Assembly: GCF_958295425.1 (NCBI RefSeq)
Contig: NC_081149.1
Coordinates: 22,243,964-22,307,963 of the forward strand
DNA length: 64,000 bases
Reading direction: 5' to 3'
From: Solea solea
Taxonomy: Eukaryota; Chordata; Actinopteri; Pleuronectiformes; Soleidae
Below the pieces are notes generated by a model. The model was not told where the DNA came from. It saw nothing but the letters and a program-made list of their open reading frames with translations, and did no database searches. This document shows, in pieces, positions 18,101 through 46,020 of the stretch (position 1 is its first letter; each line of letters starts with the position of its first letter). A program made the translations under genes and the position numbers.

Positions 18101-21100
18101 CAAATTTGAGTTATCATGTGTCAGTCTGGCTCAGACTGATCCATGACTGATATCTATTTGATATCTAATCCTTGCATCATGGTAAAACAAACACAAACAG
18201 TGGGAGCTCATATTTACCGATGGCCTTGCAGGCTTTGGTGGACGGGTCAACCTGGTAACCTTCGTCGCATTCGCATTTGTAACCACCGACATGGTTGATG
18301 CAGATTTGGCTGCAGACGTCCGCTTCGGCACACTCATCGATATCTTCATTCATGGAGGAGGACAAAGGTCAGTTAAAATGGAATAAAGCACACACAGTGT
18401 GAGACAGTGTAACCAAACAGAACAACGCTGAGTCACTGTGGGTGTTCCGTTTTATCTGAGATGACACTTAGTGAAAGTGGCTTGAGTCTGAAGTAAACAG
18501 ATCAATGACACAATTTGTTAATGTGACTGAAGCTCACATTAGCATGATCATACACATCGATATTTGGCTATTTCAGTTTGCAGCTGTGTGTGGGAGGCCG
18601 TTACCTTCACATCGTTTTTGGTCAACCAGCCTGAATCCAGCAGGACACAGGCACTCGTAGCCGATCTTCAGGTCTTTGCAGATTTGAGAGCAGCCGCCGT
18701 TGTTGAACAGGCACTCATTAAAGCCTACAGTGGGGAGAAGAGGAGGATATAGCTCGGTGTCTGGTGCTACACTCTCATTAAATACATGGACGTAGTAATT
18801 AGCCAGACAGTTCTAAATGAGGGGGCTCTGCACTCACCACATTCTCGGAGAGGCTCATCTGACCAATCCCTGCAGTCGCGACGGTTGTCACACACGTTGT
18901 CCATACTGATGCACTCCCCACTGCGGCATTTAAACCTGGTCGGGCCGTCACAGTGGGTTGCTTTTGCACGACAAATGAAGTCAGAGTCAGAGGATCAGTC
19001 AACAACAAAGTCAAAAGACGGGAGAAATAACAAGGGTAACGTAGGAAGAGCAGGAAAGCTGATTTATACCATTGACACAGCCGGCTTCATCACTCCTGTC
19101 CCTGCAGTCGTACTGATGGTTGCACTGGTGGCTACCGTGGATGCAAGTTCCATCACCGCATTCAAACTCATCAGGACGACAGGTCTTATGAACTGAAGGG
19201 AGAAAAGAGACGTAAATTCAGAGTGGGGACAAGAGATGATGACTCATTGTAATCATGGATCAGTTGATCGGACACATGTGAATGCAATAGAGTTCATGAA
19301 CCCTAAATATGACATAAGTGTGTCAAAAAGCAAAGGCAACATATTGTAAAGAGAAATACTACTATTTCAGAATCAGGATGTGAGTAAGAAAAGCAAATTT
19401 CTGCCATGCAGTTGGAGCATTATGTTTTTGAAATGGTTGGGTATTGCTAAGTTATTTAAAAGAGGTAGAAAACTAGGTGTCATCAAACAAGAGAGTTGTA
19501 GTCATTCTTACCACAGTTCTCTTCATCTGATCGATCGAGGCAGTCAGCTCCTCCGTCACACTTCCAGTTCCCGTGAATGCACTCGCCGCTGCCGCAGTGG
19601 AACTCCAGTGAGGAGCACTGATGAGCGGCAGTGACGGCGGGTGTCTTTGTGCCACAGTTCTGGGGCCACTCGTCCGAGCCGTCAGAGCAGTCCGAGTCGC
19701 CGTCGCAGGCCCACAGGCCCGGCACGCAAACACTGTTGTTGCACTGAAAGGCTGAGGCGCTGCAGGTGATGGGCGGACAGGAGTCCTCGTCGCTGCGGTC
19801 GTCACAGTCGGCCTCGTCATCACACACAAAGGACGCAGACACGCACTGGCCATTCCTGCAGCGGAACTCGTCCCTTGTGCACTGCTTGGGCACTGGGACA
19901 GTAGATATGACAGGGTGATCAGAGGAATGAAACTAACACTAAAGCTTTTAGAAGATGTTATGGATTTATTATAAACCATGAGGTCATGGAATGACCTCAA
20001 AATAAACACCATACTAAAAAATATTAAGACTTTTTCACATACATGATTACCAAAATGATGGAAATTCACCACAATCAACTTATTCCAAGTGGATTTTATT
20101 GCCATGTGTGATAAGATCATATGTTGTCTGATCTCTAATTCAGACTCACCACAGGTGCCGTCTTCATCTGCTCCATTCTGACAGTCAGCCGTTCCATCAC
20201 AGCGCCATGCGCTGGGTATACACTGGTTGAGACGGCCCAGGCAGCTGAATTCTGCCGACTTACACGTTTTAGCCGCTGAAAGTGAAATACACAGAGAAGG
20301 GTCATTGAAAGAGTGATGGTGGCACGATAAGTAAAGCAAAGGCAGGTGCATACTGACGTTAAACAGCATGTCATACTCACAACAGGTCCCAGGAAGCTCA
20401 TCTGTGCCGTCTCCACAGTCGTCCATGCCGTCACACACCCAGGTGAATGGGACGCATTTCCAATTTCCACACTGGAGCTGCTCCGTTCCACATGCTGTCA
20501 GTGCATCTGTGACGGACAGATAGGAAGACACAGTTCAGCTTTACAGGCCGTTGTTTAAGTTATCAACAATCTGGGCCAATGAAGGAAGTTTTCCCAAGAA
20601 TGTGAGTCTTATTTGATCATAAAACAAAAACATACATTTAGGGCTGGGCAAAAAACAACAACAATATTTTCACAGTATAGTTTTATTCAATAGGTTTTAA
20701 AAAAAAGTAAACTATTTACTGGTTTCTTTTATTCAGGAGCAAAATGCAATCTCAGATTATCTGACATTTATCATAACAATTATAGATACTGGCTGGTTTT
20801 GAAATGAAGCATGTTCACTGTGTTTATATTCTGTCAGCAGCTTTGTTTTTGCTCTGTTATTGTTTCTGTGATCTGCATCATCCTGGCGTCATTTTCTAAG
20901 GATCAAATAAAAGACAAGCTTCATTCTTAAATTTTGCTTTCACCGTGGAGATCTCCGCGTCCTTCCTCAGGTTTCATCACTGGTGGTTATAAACATGCTG
21001 CCACAGGAGCTCTGTGCTTGGGAGGTTTATACACACACGTGTACAAACACACACGTGCATGTTTCTGCTTGTTTAAACAGGGCAGATAAATGGTTAAACT

Positions 21101-23004
21101 ACTAGTTCAACCCAGATAGTTCCTGCGCCCTATGTAAGCAGCAGCAGCCCGCGCTGCATTCATCACTATCATTACAGAGCCACTGATATGACAAGTTCAT
21201 GAACACAGGAGAAATGTCATTTTCCCGGCATTTATGGCCCCTGCCATTAAACACACCTTGAGACTCTCGCGACCCCTATCTTTAACAAAGCCCATTAAGC
21301 GACTGAACTGGAAGAACCAATTAGACTGTACATTATACAGACAGGACTTAATTAAAAGCTACTCAAGGCCATTCCTCCTGCAGCTGGCCCCCGTCGCTTC
21401 AAGACCTTGGATGACCAGATGTTCCTGTTTTACTATAACATGAGCAGCTCTTGGAGCTTCACTGCATTTCAGGCTGAATTTAAATTGACATGTTTTGCTT
21501 AAGTATTAATATTTTCCTATGTTTGGTGATTGATATATGATGTGTCCCTGTAATGGCTTCTGGGAAATCAAACATCTGCTGCTTCCACTCATGACTGACG
21601 CTTCAGTAGCAGCTGTGTTCCAATAAACTTGGAAATGGTCTCAGCCTCTGTTGTAGTATTTTATATGGCTACATATTTACAAACAGCAACTGTGTTGAAC
21701 ATTAAGCCAGTTATTTCTTTATGACTCCATGGTCATAATACTATATCCTGGTGAGTGATAAAAAAGGTCAAACTTCTCCTTTTTTATGAACATGTGAAGG
21801 AGATTGTTTTTTAACTCCAATTCCCTGAACTTCAGGACACAAAACCCCACATCCAAGTTCACGCTGGTTATTTACTCAAGAGGCTTAAAGTTCAGTCCTA
21901 GAAACACAAACTGGACTAAATGGCAACATTATTATCGATTGGGTTCAATCAATGCTTGGAAAAATAACGACTGTCCTCATGCACTATTCTCTGATGTCTG
22001 GTGTGATTTATTCACCATAGACCTTTTGTCACAGTCGAGATGCAGTTAGGTGACTGACGACCAGTTCTAACACGTTTCCTCCACCACCACCACACCATTT
22101 CTCAGAAAACCAACACACACACCGGGAACAGGTCTGACATCTCAGTGTACAATAAAAACTGAAGGAATGCTGTTCTGAGACAAAGTCAGTGTTTGTATTG
22201 GAGGATGAGTTTGAATGGCGGCCCACTCCCACAGTCTCCCACAGCAGAGCAGAGGGCGTTTCAGGTAAAAGAAATTCAGCCTCCTGCGTGGATGTTGCAT
22301 CATGTTGAGGGGGAAATGTGATGTGTTCATATGTCACCACAAAAGCATTCATTCATCCCTATGACCCCCATGTTGTTTTTCTACAGTTATTTAAATACAA
22401 GTGCCGCATTGTGAAGGGCAGCAGCTTAAAAACAGCTTTTCATGAACATCTTTCACACACACACACACACACGTTTGTTGACACTCATAGATATAATGCA
22501 TTCCCAAAGCCCCTTACCTTAACCTTAACCATAACAGACAGTGAAAAACCAAGTCTTAACCCTAAAAAAAACACCTTTTTAAAGAGTGACAGAACATGAG
22601 GACCAGCCAAAATGTCATCACTTTTTTTGGTCCTCACAAAGATACCCATACAAGAACACACACATGCATGCACACATACACACATACATAATATATATAG
22701 GTACAGTCTGCTCAAAGCTCATTGGCTGCCGTAGAGGAGCGCCAGGAAATGAAAAGCACAATAACACAGCTCCATTCAGAAGCCAGTGAGAGAATAACAG
22801 TAGTGAAACCAGAAACACTGTAGAAGTTTAATTTTAAACATATACATGGACGGAGAATAACCTTATTTTTGCTTATGTTTAACGCAGATTAGAGATGTAA
22901 AAGAAAATGTTCTTGCATTTGAAAACAATTGAAAATGTGAACTTACTTGTCTCAAAGAAAGAGAGGAAGAGAAGCAGCAGGGGCGTGTAACACAGCCGTC
23001 CCAT
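15194..23004 (-). CDS. ldlr: Low-density lipoprotein receptor
   Basis: Cell-surface receptor that takes up LDL through clathrin-coated pits. Eighteen exons give 899 aa (human 860): 23004-22947, 20506-20381, 20275-20150, 19892-19512, 19192-19070, 18960-18838, 18724-18605, 18343-18218, 17923-17752, 17663-17436, 17343-17225, 17104-16965, 16840-16699, 16445-16302, 16186-15917, 15815-15735, 15644-15481, 15250-15194. Domains: signal peptide 1-19; seven LA repeats about 20-312 (LA3-5 share one 381-bp exon, as in human); EGF-A and EGF-B 313-394; YWTD propeller 395-661; EGF-C to 709; Pro/Thr-rich O-glycosylation exon 710-799; membrane helix about 818-840; tail with FDNPVY (853-858). The tail ends DNPAFTEN, adding a second NPxF absent from human LDLR. 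The start ATG has an ideal ACCATGG context. It resembles LDLR more than VLDLR because it has seven, not eight, LA repeats. Confidence 0.96.
17983..18018. repeat. Perfect 15-bp-arm hairpin in ldlr intron 8
   Basis: Arms TAAACCCTACCCAAA and TTTGGGTAGGGTTTA flank the 6-nt loop TAATAC. The match is perfect. It lies about 60 bp upstream of the exon 9 acceptor. No repeat family is recognised. Confidence 0.9.
22453..22705. repeat. CA/TA microsatellites and telomere-like patch in ldlr intron 1
   Basis: An (AC)n run at about 22454-22472, then degenerate 'CCTTAACCTTAACC' units near 22514, then CACACATACA/TATATA sequence at 22655-22705. Together these look like a degenerate simple-repeat region. Intron 1 (20507-22946) otherwise shows no exon. 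Confidence 0.7.
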
Positions 23005-23084
23005 GGTTTTTACACACACGCCTGTTAGTTTTCTGCAGATTGTAAAATAAAATCCTGTCACTATATTATAAATAATAAAAATGA

Positions 23085-23104
23085 TAATAATAATAATAAT
23101 AATA
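23085..23104. repeat. ATT trinucleotide repeat just upstream of ldlr ATG
   Basis: Read on the transcript strand this is about seven ATT units, 80-100 bp upstream of the ldlr start codon, probably within the 5' UTR. Its length is likely variable between individuals. Confidence 0.75.
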
Positions 23105-23217
23105 CTGCTGTTCTTGCTGCTGGAGCTCACTATAGCTGCTCCTGCCTGAGGGTCTAAAGAGGGATACTCTGCTCACTGTAATGTTTGACAACATCAGACC
23201 CATTTCAATGTGGTCCA

Positions 23218-23306
23218 CGGGGTGGGCGGGACCCACAGGGGCCCCAGAAGGGGAGGGCGGGGCCTGCAGCAGTGGTGTGATTTCAACAATTGGCAGGGGG
23301 TGGGGC
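23218..23306 (-). promoter_or_regulatory. ldlr: Putative ldlr sterol-responsive promoter
   Basis: On the minus strand, 5' to 3': a CCCCACCCCC block (23306-23296), an inverted CCAAT (in CTGCCAATTG, near 23295-23286), ATCACACCAC at 23281-23272 (9 of 10 matches to the SRE-1 of human LDLR, ATCACCCCAC), a GC box GGCCCCGCCCTCCC (23264-23251) and a second GC box TCCCGCCCACCCCG (23231-23218). SREBP sites flanked by Sp1 and NF-Y sites are the known layout of sterol-regulated promoters. The start codon is about 270 bp further on. Function is inferred from the motifs. Confidence 0.55.
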
Positions 23307-23849
23307 TCAGTGAAGATGGTTTTTACTATGAGTTTAACCCTTTCAGTGAGGGATGCACGTGCAGTGTATTTGGATACAGTGGGTTTCTATTCCCTCAAGA
23401 CAAACTCCCACCACTTAGGGGTGTGGCCAGGAATTTGGGAGACCTGGTTGTAATTTTACTCAGGGGCACTATAGTGAAGTATAGGGGCTCCGTCAGCGTC
23501 ATCTGATCAGAGTTGCTTCATCATCTTGTTCTTAATGACAATAAAGCTCTATATTCTACTCTAATATACACTGACTGTTAAAAAAAGAATGTATAAAATG
23601 GTAACTTTTCTCTTGCAATTTTGCATGTTTTCCTCCAAATCTCACCACTTTAAATTCCACCAACAACAAAATATTTCTTAAATATTATTTTTAAATATTT
23701 CATCATCTCTAAAAGAAAAATACATATATTTTCGTGCCTTTCCTCTTAAAAGTACAACTTTTTTTTGGTGAAAATATTAGAATAAATGTTAAAAACCAAC
23801 TTGCCTTTGAAAGCTGGCTTTAATGTCCTAATCTTACCCCTTATTTAAG

Positions 23850-24160
23850 ACTATCGATCATTTTCACGATTAATCAGGTACTCTCTTTGTCCATAAAATG
23901 TCAGAAGATGTTAAAAATGTTGATCTGTGTTTTTCAAACCTGGAAATTATGATGTTCTTGTTATGTCCACAAATCAAAATGATTCACTTTTAATGATTTC
24001 TTTGTTATATGGAGCAAATAAACCAGAAAATATTCACATTTAAGAAGCTGAAACAATCAGAAATCTTGTTTGAATCGTGAAAAAAAAAACGATTCATCGA
24101 TTATCAAAATAGTTGACGATTAATTTAGTAATCGATTAATCGAGTAATTGTTTCAGCTCT
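23850..24160. repeat. Dispersed repeat family A, copy 2
   Basis: Contains 'CCATAAAATGTCAGAAGATG', 'ACATTTAAGAAGCTGAAACA' and 'ATCAAAATAGTTGACGATTA', ending CAGCTCT. Opposite in orientation to copy 1. Confidence 0.8.
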
Positions 24161-25384
24161 AATGAAGACACTAATGTCAGCTACAAAATGTGCCCATAAC
24201 CAGTGTTCCTTATTCAAGTGATACCAAATAATCTGGTCAACAAAACAAATATCATGTACACTGTTATATTTCTATCTATGACTGAAGAAGAAAAACTCTG
24301 CTTCAATGTCATTGTCAGTGAGTAGTAATAATATCTTTCACCTCACAACTTGCAGATAAAATCTACCCACAGGCCGTAAACTCACTATCCTGCTATCACC
24401 ATCCTCATATCAACACTTCCTGAAAGAAGGTTTCTCAGATGAAAACACGGACAAGTTCAAAGTCTCAACTCATGTAACTCCATACGATTGTTTACAAGCA
24501 CATTTACCTGCACAGAGATGGCGATAAAGCACATGGAAAGAGATAACGCTCCACCACAACAACCTTGAACCAAGCGGAGAGAGTGGAGCACGAGGAAAAC
24601 ACCTCAGACGGTTGAAATTGAAAACAGTTAAAGGTACTGTACGTCAGACCCAGATGTTTCTCTGAACACAGATCCATAGGGTAAAAAAAAAAAATCCCTT
24701 CCATGTTGTTGGCACAGGTTTAAAACAACAAGCTTTACATGGAAACATCACGTTGGCGAGTGCATACATTGACCCTGCTACTATCATAGGAAGGGTCACA
24801 CATTCACATGACTCGCAGATAGCCTCCTGTATAACTTATATCACATGTGACCTTCGGTGAAATGCTGGTAAATGTGCACACGTTTCAAAGAAACACGTGA
24901 CGCACACATGTACGGTTAGTCTGGTCTTCCATTAAAAACAAACCCTGGGTCAGTGTTAGTATCACTATGGTCTGGACAGTAATTACAGTCTACTGTTAAA
25001 TGGAAGAGAAGGAACAAGGCCGAGGCTGTAACTCATCCAGACATTATTCTCAATCTCTTTAAGATTAACGTAGAGTTTCTTATCAGAAAAATGTAATTAA
25101 ATCATCAAAATGATAAGGAAAATGTCATATGTGACAAACATAAAAGTATACTTTATATGACAGTGTCATTAAGGCACCGCTGCACATGCTTGAGCTTATT
25201 TTATTGTGGTTTTCCTGTAGTTTTCCTTGGAGCTGGACCCTCACAAAGAGTCACAAGATAAATCTGAAGGCTCAGATTATTTCACAATCATTTTACACTG
25301 TGAACTGTACCTCCTCTCTCTGTGATGGACGTACAGAAAGACAGTTGTCTGCACTTATGTAAAGGTATGTGTGTGATGTGATGG

Positions 25385-25553
25385 GACTTCATTCATTCGA
25401 CCATTCACTCATTCATCTTCTACCGCTTTATCCTCCACATGAGGTCATGGTGCCAATCCCAGTTGACATATTACAATTGACCTAATCCCCAAATCTGCAT
25501 GTTTTTGGACTGTGGGAGGAACCTGGAGAACTCCCCCCCCCCCCCCCCCCCCC
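25385..25553 (+). repeat. Family C repeat fragment with poly-C tract
   Basis: Carries 'TCATCTTCTACCGCTTTATC', 'GGTGCCAATCCCAGTTGACA' and 'TTTTTGGACTGTGGGAGGA', followed by 21 consecutive C at 25533-25553. The C-run sits where other copies continue into the 'GGAGAAAACCC' segment, so it looks like an expansion inside the repeat. Confidence 0.75.
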
Positions 25554-25719
25554 ACAACATTAACTACATTTAAAACTAAGTAGCTTACAGCAACATCTGT
25601 CACCTCTAATAAAAATGTAATATAGAAATATAAATCTACTGAAATACTGTACTTTTTTATGAATGAATGTCACAAACAACTACAAAGTATTCACGTGAGC
25701 AAATTACACACCACACGAA

Positions 25720-25724
<5 letters not shown>

Positions 25725-25755
<31 letters not shown>
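25725..25755. repeat. (GA)n microsatellite
   Basis: About 15 uninterrupted GA units. Confidence 0.95.
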
Positions 25756-25756
<1 letters not shown>

Positions 25757-26619
25757 CCACCACTGTACATCGGACGTGTTGGGCCTCTTACTAAAACTGG
25801 GTCCTGCTGATGAGAGGCTGAAAATGTGAATTATTCTCTCCGTCGCTCAGAGCTGACCTCTGTGAATTCATACGTTGAGCCCTGCGTCCCGCTCCTGCCT
25901 TTGGCCCGGTCTTGTTTTGCAAATAGAGCAGAGAGGAAAGCTGTGCTGACGTATGCCCTTGGCATCCATTCAAGAAGGAGTGCAGATGAGGATAAGTTCC
26001 TCTTTTATTCACAGAAAACAGAACACACCCCTCTGCCACGACTTCCCCCTCCTCTCTTTCTGGTTCTCCCAGTATGCTTTCACTCACAAAGCCTCGGAAC
26101 ACAAATGTAGCCTGTGTGTTGGCTGCGACCGCGTTGCTGTCTCTCCCTGTTTTCCACTGAAGGTCAGATCAGGTTCTCCCAGACGCAGTTTTGGCTTCAA
26201 TTCACCAAACACAGAGCAGCCAATCAGGAGGAACTGTCTCTGTCTCTCTGGGAGCGAGAGTGGGCAGTTCCTGCATGTGCAGCTGGATCATCAGAGAACA
26301 AAGGAGGAAGAGTTTCTCATGTAAAATACTTGTGTTATGATTTTGAGTGGGTTCCGCTGTCCATCGCCCACTGAAAAATGGTTTCTGTCACCACAGACAC
26401 ACATTCCTGGAGAGTGCAAACACTCCTTGGCCCTGGAGAGGAAGATAACGCTGACAATGGGTTGACAAAGGCTGTAGGATAAAAGATAAAACTGCTCGTT
26501 AAGTGAAGGACAGATTAGATTAGATTTATCTCAGAATATGCTCAGATATAAGTGAAGGTGAGAAGCACAAATGTGAGACAGAGTTGTGGGTGAATTTGCT
26601 TGTTTCATACAAATATACA

Positions 26620-26705
26620 ATCACCCGGTGATGGACTGGCGACATGTCCAGGGTGTGACTCCGCCTTTTGAACCCATGTCCGCTATAGGATTGGCACCTT
26701 TTAGA
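26620..26705 (-). repeat. Family C repeat, reverse fragment
   Basis: Contains 'GATGGACTGGCGACATGTCC' and 'AGGGTGTGACTCCGCC', the reverse-orientation core of the family. Confidence 0.65.
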
Positions 26706-27914
26706 CAGAAAACAACAAATCCATCTCAACCTTTGAGCTAAAACAGCTTAAACAAGGCAATCGGAAACACAAACAAACAGACAGACAGACAGACACACAG
26801 CCTCCAAAAACAATACTTCACTCTGAAGTAACAATACAAATGACAAGTATTAATACACAAAAGTGTCCTTGTGTAATGCATAAACATTACACAGAACCTC
26901 CGTTACGTTGTGATTGAAGAATATAAACTTATATCGCAATTATATTGTCATTGTAATGCACTGAACTTCTGGGTAACAGGTTTTTCTCCTGGTGGAAGCT
27001 TTGCACCAATTGCACTTTTTAGTTTTCTGCCTTCATGTGTTTGACTCTGGGGGAAGGAGCGCTGTGACATGATTAATTATTATTATTATTACGTTGTAAT
27101 AATAGGATCAGTGTTGATCTTATCAGACTACAGAAGCCTCTTCCAGCTGAGCAGCTTCACTCATTCACTTGGCAAACTTTAAGGACCTAATGGAATTCCT
27201 GGAATTATTATTATATTCTTTTCTCTTTTTTTCCCTCGCTCTCTCAGGACTGTTGATATCTGCACTCTCTCCCTCCCTCAACTTTCAGCCTCTGAAAAAC
27301 TTCAGAATTGTAACACATCTCTCGGTGTACGCCTCCTCCCTCCTTCCCATATTTCACGCGCAGTCAAATTCTTGAGCGTGGCCTCCTCCGGGCCGATTTA
27401 CCGTACAGTCGTGCCACAAGCTTCACTTTTACTCGATGACTCATTCAAACTAGAATGTAGGGATGTGGAAATCTGTGCTTGTATCAACTCCAACTTGTGT
27501 TCTTCAGGAAGCTTGTGCAAGAAATCACTGAGAAGTTATCCCACAGTACTGACTCAGCATGAATTAAGATTATTAGTGTGTAGAACGTACGTGAATTATC
27601 TTCATTTGGTAGAAGTTGAAGAATAAATATACTTTATCTTTTAGAAGTATGAATAATGATACATAGGTTCACTAATATACAACTTTCACACACTATATAT
27701 TTAACATTGTGACAAATTATTAAATATAATCTAATTAAAGGATTTAACAGATGCACAGCAACATATGGATGAGGAAGAAAAGGAGAAAAGTGACGAAAAC
27801 CAAAACATTCCAGTGATTGAGTGTGTTCTTCGTACGCCATCTAGTGGTCACATGTAATGAGTGCAGTCCGTAAAAGCACCAGGTTGATTCACGAGGGAAA
27901 TAAGAAGTGTCAAC

Positions 27915-28567
27915 AGCAGATTTATTATGAGATGCCTTTATTGTATTTTTTTGGAATCCAGTGACACCGACACAAGAAAATGGTCCTGTCCTTCCCGCCC
28001 CTTCACATACACAACCTGAGAGGGAGGGACTGCAGCGTGGGGATGTACCGTGATCCCGCTTGTAGTCTTAAATTAAACACAGAGATAATAGTGACGACAC
28101 ATCCAGGTGCATTTCCACAGACACGCACGACATGCATTCAAAAAGAGACTTCGGGGGAATGCAGTGACTCCTGGTTCACATGTACGCGTTGTCTCAAAAG
28201 TAAAAGGACGACAAAAAATTAATACCATTTTAAAAAAACAGCTGACTTTATGGCCCACGATCAGTCTATAATTCAGGCTCTGTCATTTTCCACTTACAGG
28301 AGAAAACAAAAAGGCAAAGAGACACACTACTACTCATACTGGGGAGAAAGGGTTTAAATATGGAAGTAGAGGGTTCATAGCTTTCATATTTTTTTTTTAA
28401 TTGGTTTTTAATTAATTGTATACTTTAATGAGAATACAACAGTCTCACTAAAAATCAGCTCATCTAGGTAAAACTAGGCCTTCTCCACTGGCTGTCTCCC
28501 TGCTGTATCTAAGTAAAATATATAAAGTCCAGTAAGGGGCTCAGGGGGCCGTTCAGGTCCGATCTCT
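27915..28567 (-). other. smarca4: Probable smarca4 3' UTR
   Basis: About 650 bp from the smarca4 stop codon to two closely spaced AATAAA signals on the minus strand (27942-27937 and 27926-27921). No other feature is seen inside. Confidence 0.6.
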
Positions 28568-43710
<15,143 letters not shown>

Positions 43711-43790
43711 CTCTCAGGGGAAACTTGAAATGAGTGGCAGCAGCAAGGACCCCTGGGAAGTGAGATGAAAACAGATTTAGGATGTGATGA

Positions 43791-43854
43791 TGATATGTAC
43801 ACACATATATGTGTGTACATATCATGTGTGTATGTATGTATGTATGTATGTATG

Positions 43855-43903
<49 letters not shown>

Positions 43904-43925
43904 GTATACACACACGTATACACAC
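43791..43925. repeat. Compound TATG/TA/CA microsatellite with 34-bp palindrome
   Basis: A perfect palindrome (43791-43824, half-site TGATATGTACACACATA) leads into (TATG)n, (TA)n and (CA)n runs. It lies 40-170 bp upstream of smarca4 exon 2 in the first intron. Open frames here encode only Tyr/Ile/His/Thr repeats. Confidence 0.9.
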
Positions 43926-44384
43926 ACATACGCAGAATGTGCCATGTACACAACTGTATGAATCTGAATGTACAATTAAGAAAAAACAGGGGTAATGCAG
44001 GTTTAAATCTTGATACAATATGCAACAGTCATAATTCATGTTATATAGAGATTAAGTGTGTTGACTTGGTTAAACAATAGCAGATACAAACAATGCAAAC
44101 CATAGACTGTCCTTCCAAAACAAAATGGCATGTATTCGCACACATTCACCAGACAAGAATGGATGTGATCTGCTGCACAAAATTTGAAACTAGGGCAGCA
44201 ACAGACTAATCATCTTCCAATTTAAGGATTCTTTTTTTTTATAATTTTTTTTTATCGGAGGTGAAAAGGTTGTCACTAACTTCCCACAATCAAATATGAG
44301 GTCTTCAGAGTGCTTATTCATCTTGACCAATAGTACACAATACACCAGCATACTTAAACCACTTCAAGAATTCAAGAAAAGGGT

Positions 44385-44460
44385 TGCAACTAGTGTCAAT
44401 TATTTTCTCGATTAATCAGTTAGTTGCTTGGTCCACAAAAATGCAGAAAATGGTTTGAAA
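44385..44460. repeat. Dispersed repeat family A, short fragment
   Basis: Only the end is left: 'GGGTTGCAACTAGTGTCAAT' and 'TTTTCTCGATTAATCAGTTA'. Confidence 0.6.
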
Positions 44461-45739
44461 TGATAACTGGTTAGGGTTTGGTTTAGGGAAGGTTTGATGG
44501 GTCCGACCCAATACTTTAAAATAGCAACATCTTCAATTTATTATCAGATTTGCAGGAACCAATTGTTGCAACCAACTCATTAAGCTAATTTTAAAGACTG
44601 GAGATTGAAATGGTTTACATTCTAAACTATAAGTGGTGCTGCTATTGTGCTTTAATACATGACGGCTGGTGCTTTGCAAAGAGCAAATCGCAAACCACAA
44701 ATACAAAACCCAAATCACAAACAACAGAACTTCAGCTGAAGGGTGGATGACATAGTGTTGTGAAGAATTATACCTTTACATTTGCGCTATCTTACGGGTA
44801 TGGGGAGTTCAAATTCAGTTGCTGAATGGAGCAAGACTGAACCCCCCAAAACTGATAAAACATAATAAAAGCCAGGTGGTGAGTCGAAGTAACGGATTCA
44901 CAGAATGTAAACAGTCACAAACACTCACTCCATTGGTTACAAATAGGTGAAAAAACCCATTGAAGATGGAGCTGCACTGTACAGTAAACAAACTACGCGG
45001 ATACAGAAACAAACGTGCATGTGTGAAATGCTGAGCGGCCAAAAAACCCATTCGCTCGCTTGTTACAATGAGTATATTTTGAAGAAAATAACTACCGTGT
45101 TAACTATTATTAGCATTATTAGCTTCGCTAACGTTAGCCAGGCCTAGCCGGGTTCTATAGTTGACGCTACATTACGTCAATTAAAGCCCAACATTTCAAC
45201 CTCTCGTCCCTCGAACAGTAACACGACTTCGGTGGGTTTTTACTTCACAACTGACTGAGACTTAAAATAATTATTAAGTTCAGGTAAAGCCACAAGGAAC
45301 ACTTAAAACAATCCACTCGCAGGCTCGGTTAAAAGCGTACAACTCCATAAGCTGGCTGCTGACTGTGGCTAGCATGCTAACGAGTTAGCCTTAACGGCCA
45401 TGCTCTCCCAGGCCGGTTCTGTAGAAAATTGTGCTGTTTGTGGACATGTTGGCGCAAAAGCGGCGACATGTGTGCGGGGAGAGCATCCCTTCATCGCTGG
45501 AGATGATTGATCCAACGCGCCTCCCGTACCCTTGGCTCAGCGCTCCGCTCTGACTACATTTCCAAAAACAAATTTCATTCATTGCACAGTGTCGCGCCAC
45601 AGCGGCAGCGGCAGCGGCACTGTAATGTCGGGTTCATCGTTTTCTCAAACCAAAAAAAACACCAAGTGGAGACACATTTCTCCTCTAGCGGCAGAGGAAA
45701 AACGTCGCTTAATCCAGACACAGAGTCACACTTTACTTA

Positions 45740-46020
45740 CAAGAGTGGTGAAAGGTGATGTTTGATTCCTCACCGGTTTCAACGTCTCTCGGTTTTTCCT
45801 CCTAGCCAGAAACAAAGACCGACCTACCCAGTTGGTTTTTTTCCTTCACCCCCTCCTCCTCTCGGCAGATTGTATCGCAGGGACCGGCTTGTACAACTCA
45901 ACAGCGCCTCCTATGCTTGTCTCGTTCACTTCCCGCATGCTCAGGCAGGAACGAAAGAGCGAGAAGCCGGCGACGGCGTGGGGGATGGGGCTTTCATCGA
46001 GCAAAGCACGGTTTGAAGGA
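45740..46020 (-). promoter_or_regulatory. smarca4: smarca4 noncoding exon 1 and promoter region
   Basis: The first coding exon has an upstream acceptor (43753), so a noncoding exon must lie further upstream. This CpG-rich stretch carries two good minus-strand donors: AACCG|GTGAGG (45774|45773) and CTCTT|GTAAGT (45741|45740). Which one is used and where transcription starts cannot be told. A GGCAGC repeat lies nearby at about 45600-45620. Confidence 0.45.

Larger units (their letters stand above)
23310..27914. other. Spacer between smarca4 3' end and ldlr promoter
   Basis: About 4.6 kb with no supportable exon. It holds a family A repeat (23850-24160), family C fragments (25385-25530, 26620-26705), a C21 run (25533-25553), a (GA)n run (25725-25755) and an (AGAC)n patch near 26780. 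Open frames of 80-120 codons near 25.8-26.3 kb overlap on both strands and show no family resemblance. Confidence 0.6.

Noticed and set aside
22510..22566. Telomere-like CCTTAACC units
   Set aside because: Few and degenerate; a common interstitial simple repeat in fish, not a telomere.
23181..23506. Two overlapping plus-strand frames upstream of ldlr
   Set aside because: They lie across the GC-rich ldlr promoter and look like products of its base composition.
25791..26374. Open frames of 86-123 codons on both strands in the ldlr-smarca4 spacer
   Set aside because: They overlap each other, lack splice or promoter context and resemble no family I know.
43765..44080. Overlapping open frames on both strands with Tyr/Ile/His/Thr repeats
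   Set aside because: They come from the compound microsatellite and show no protein character. The same holds for 53975-54293.
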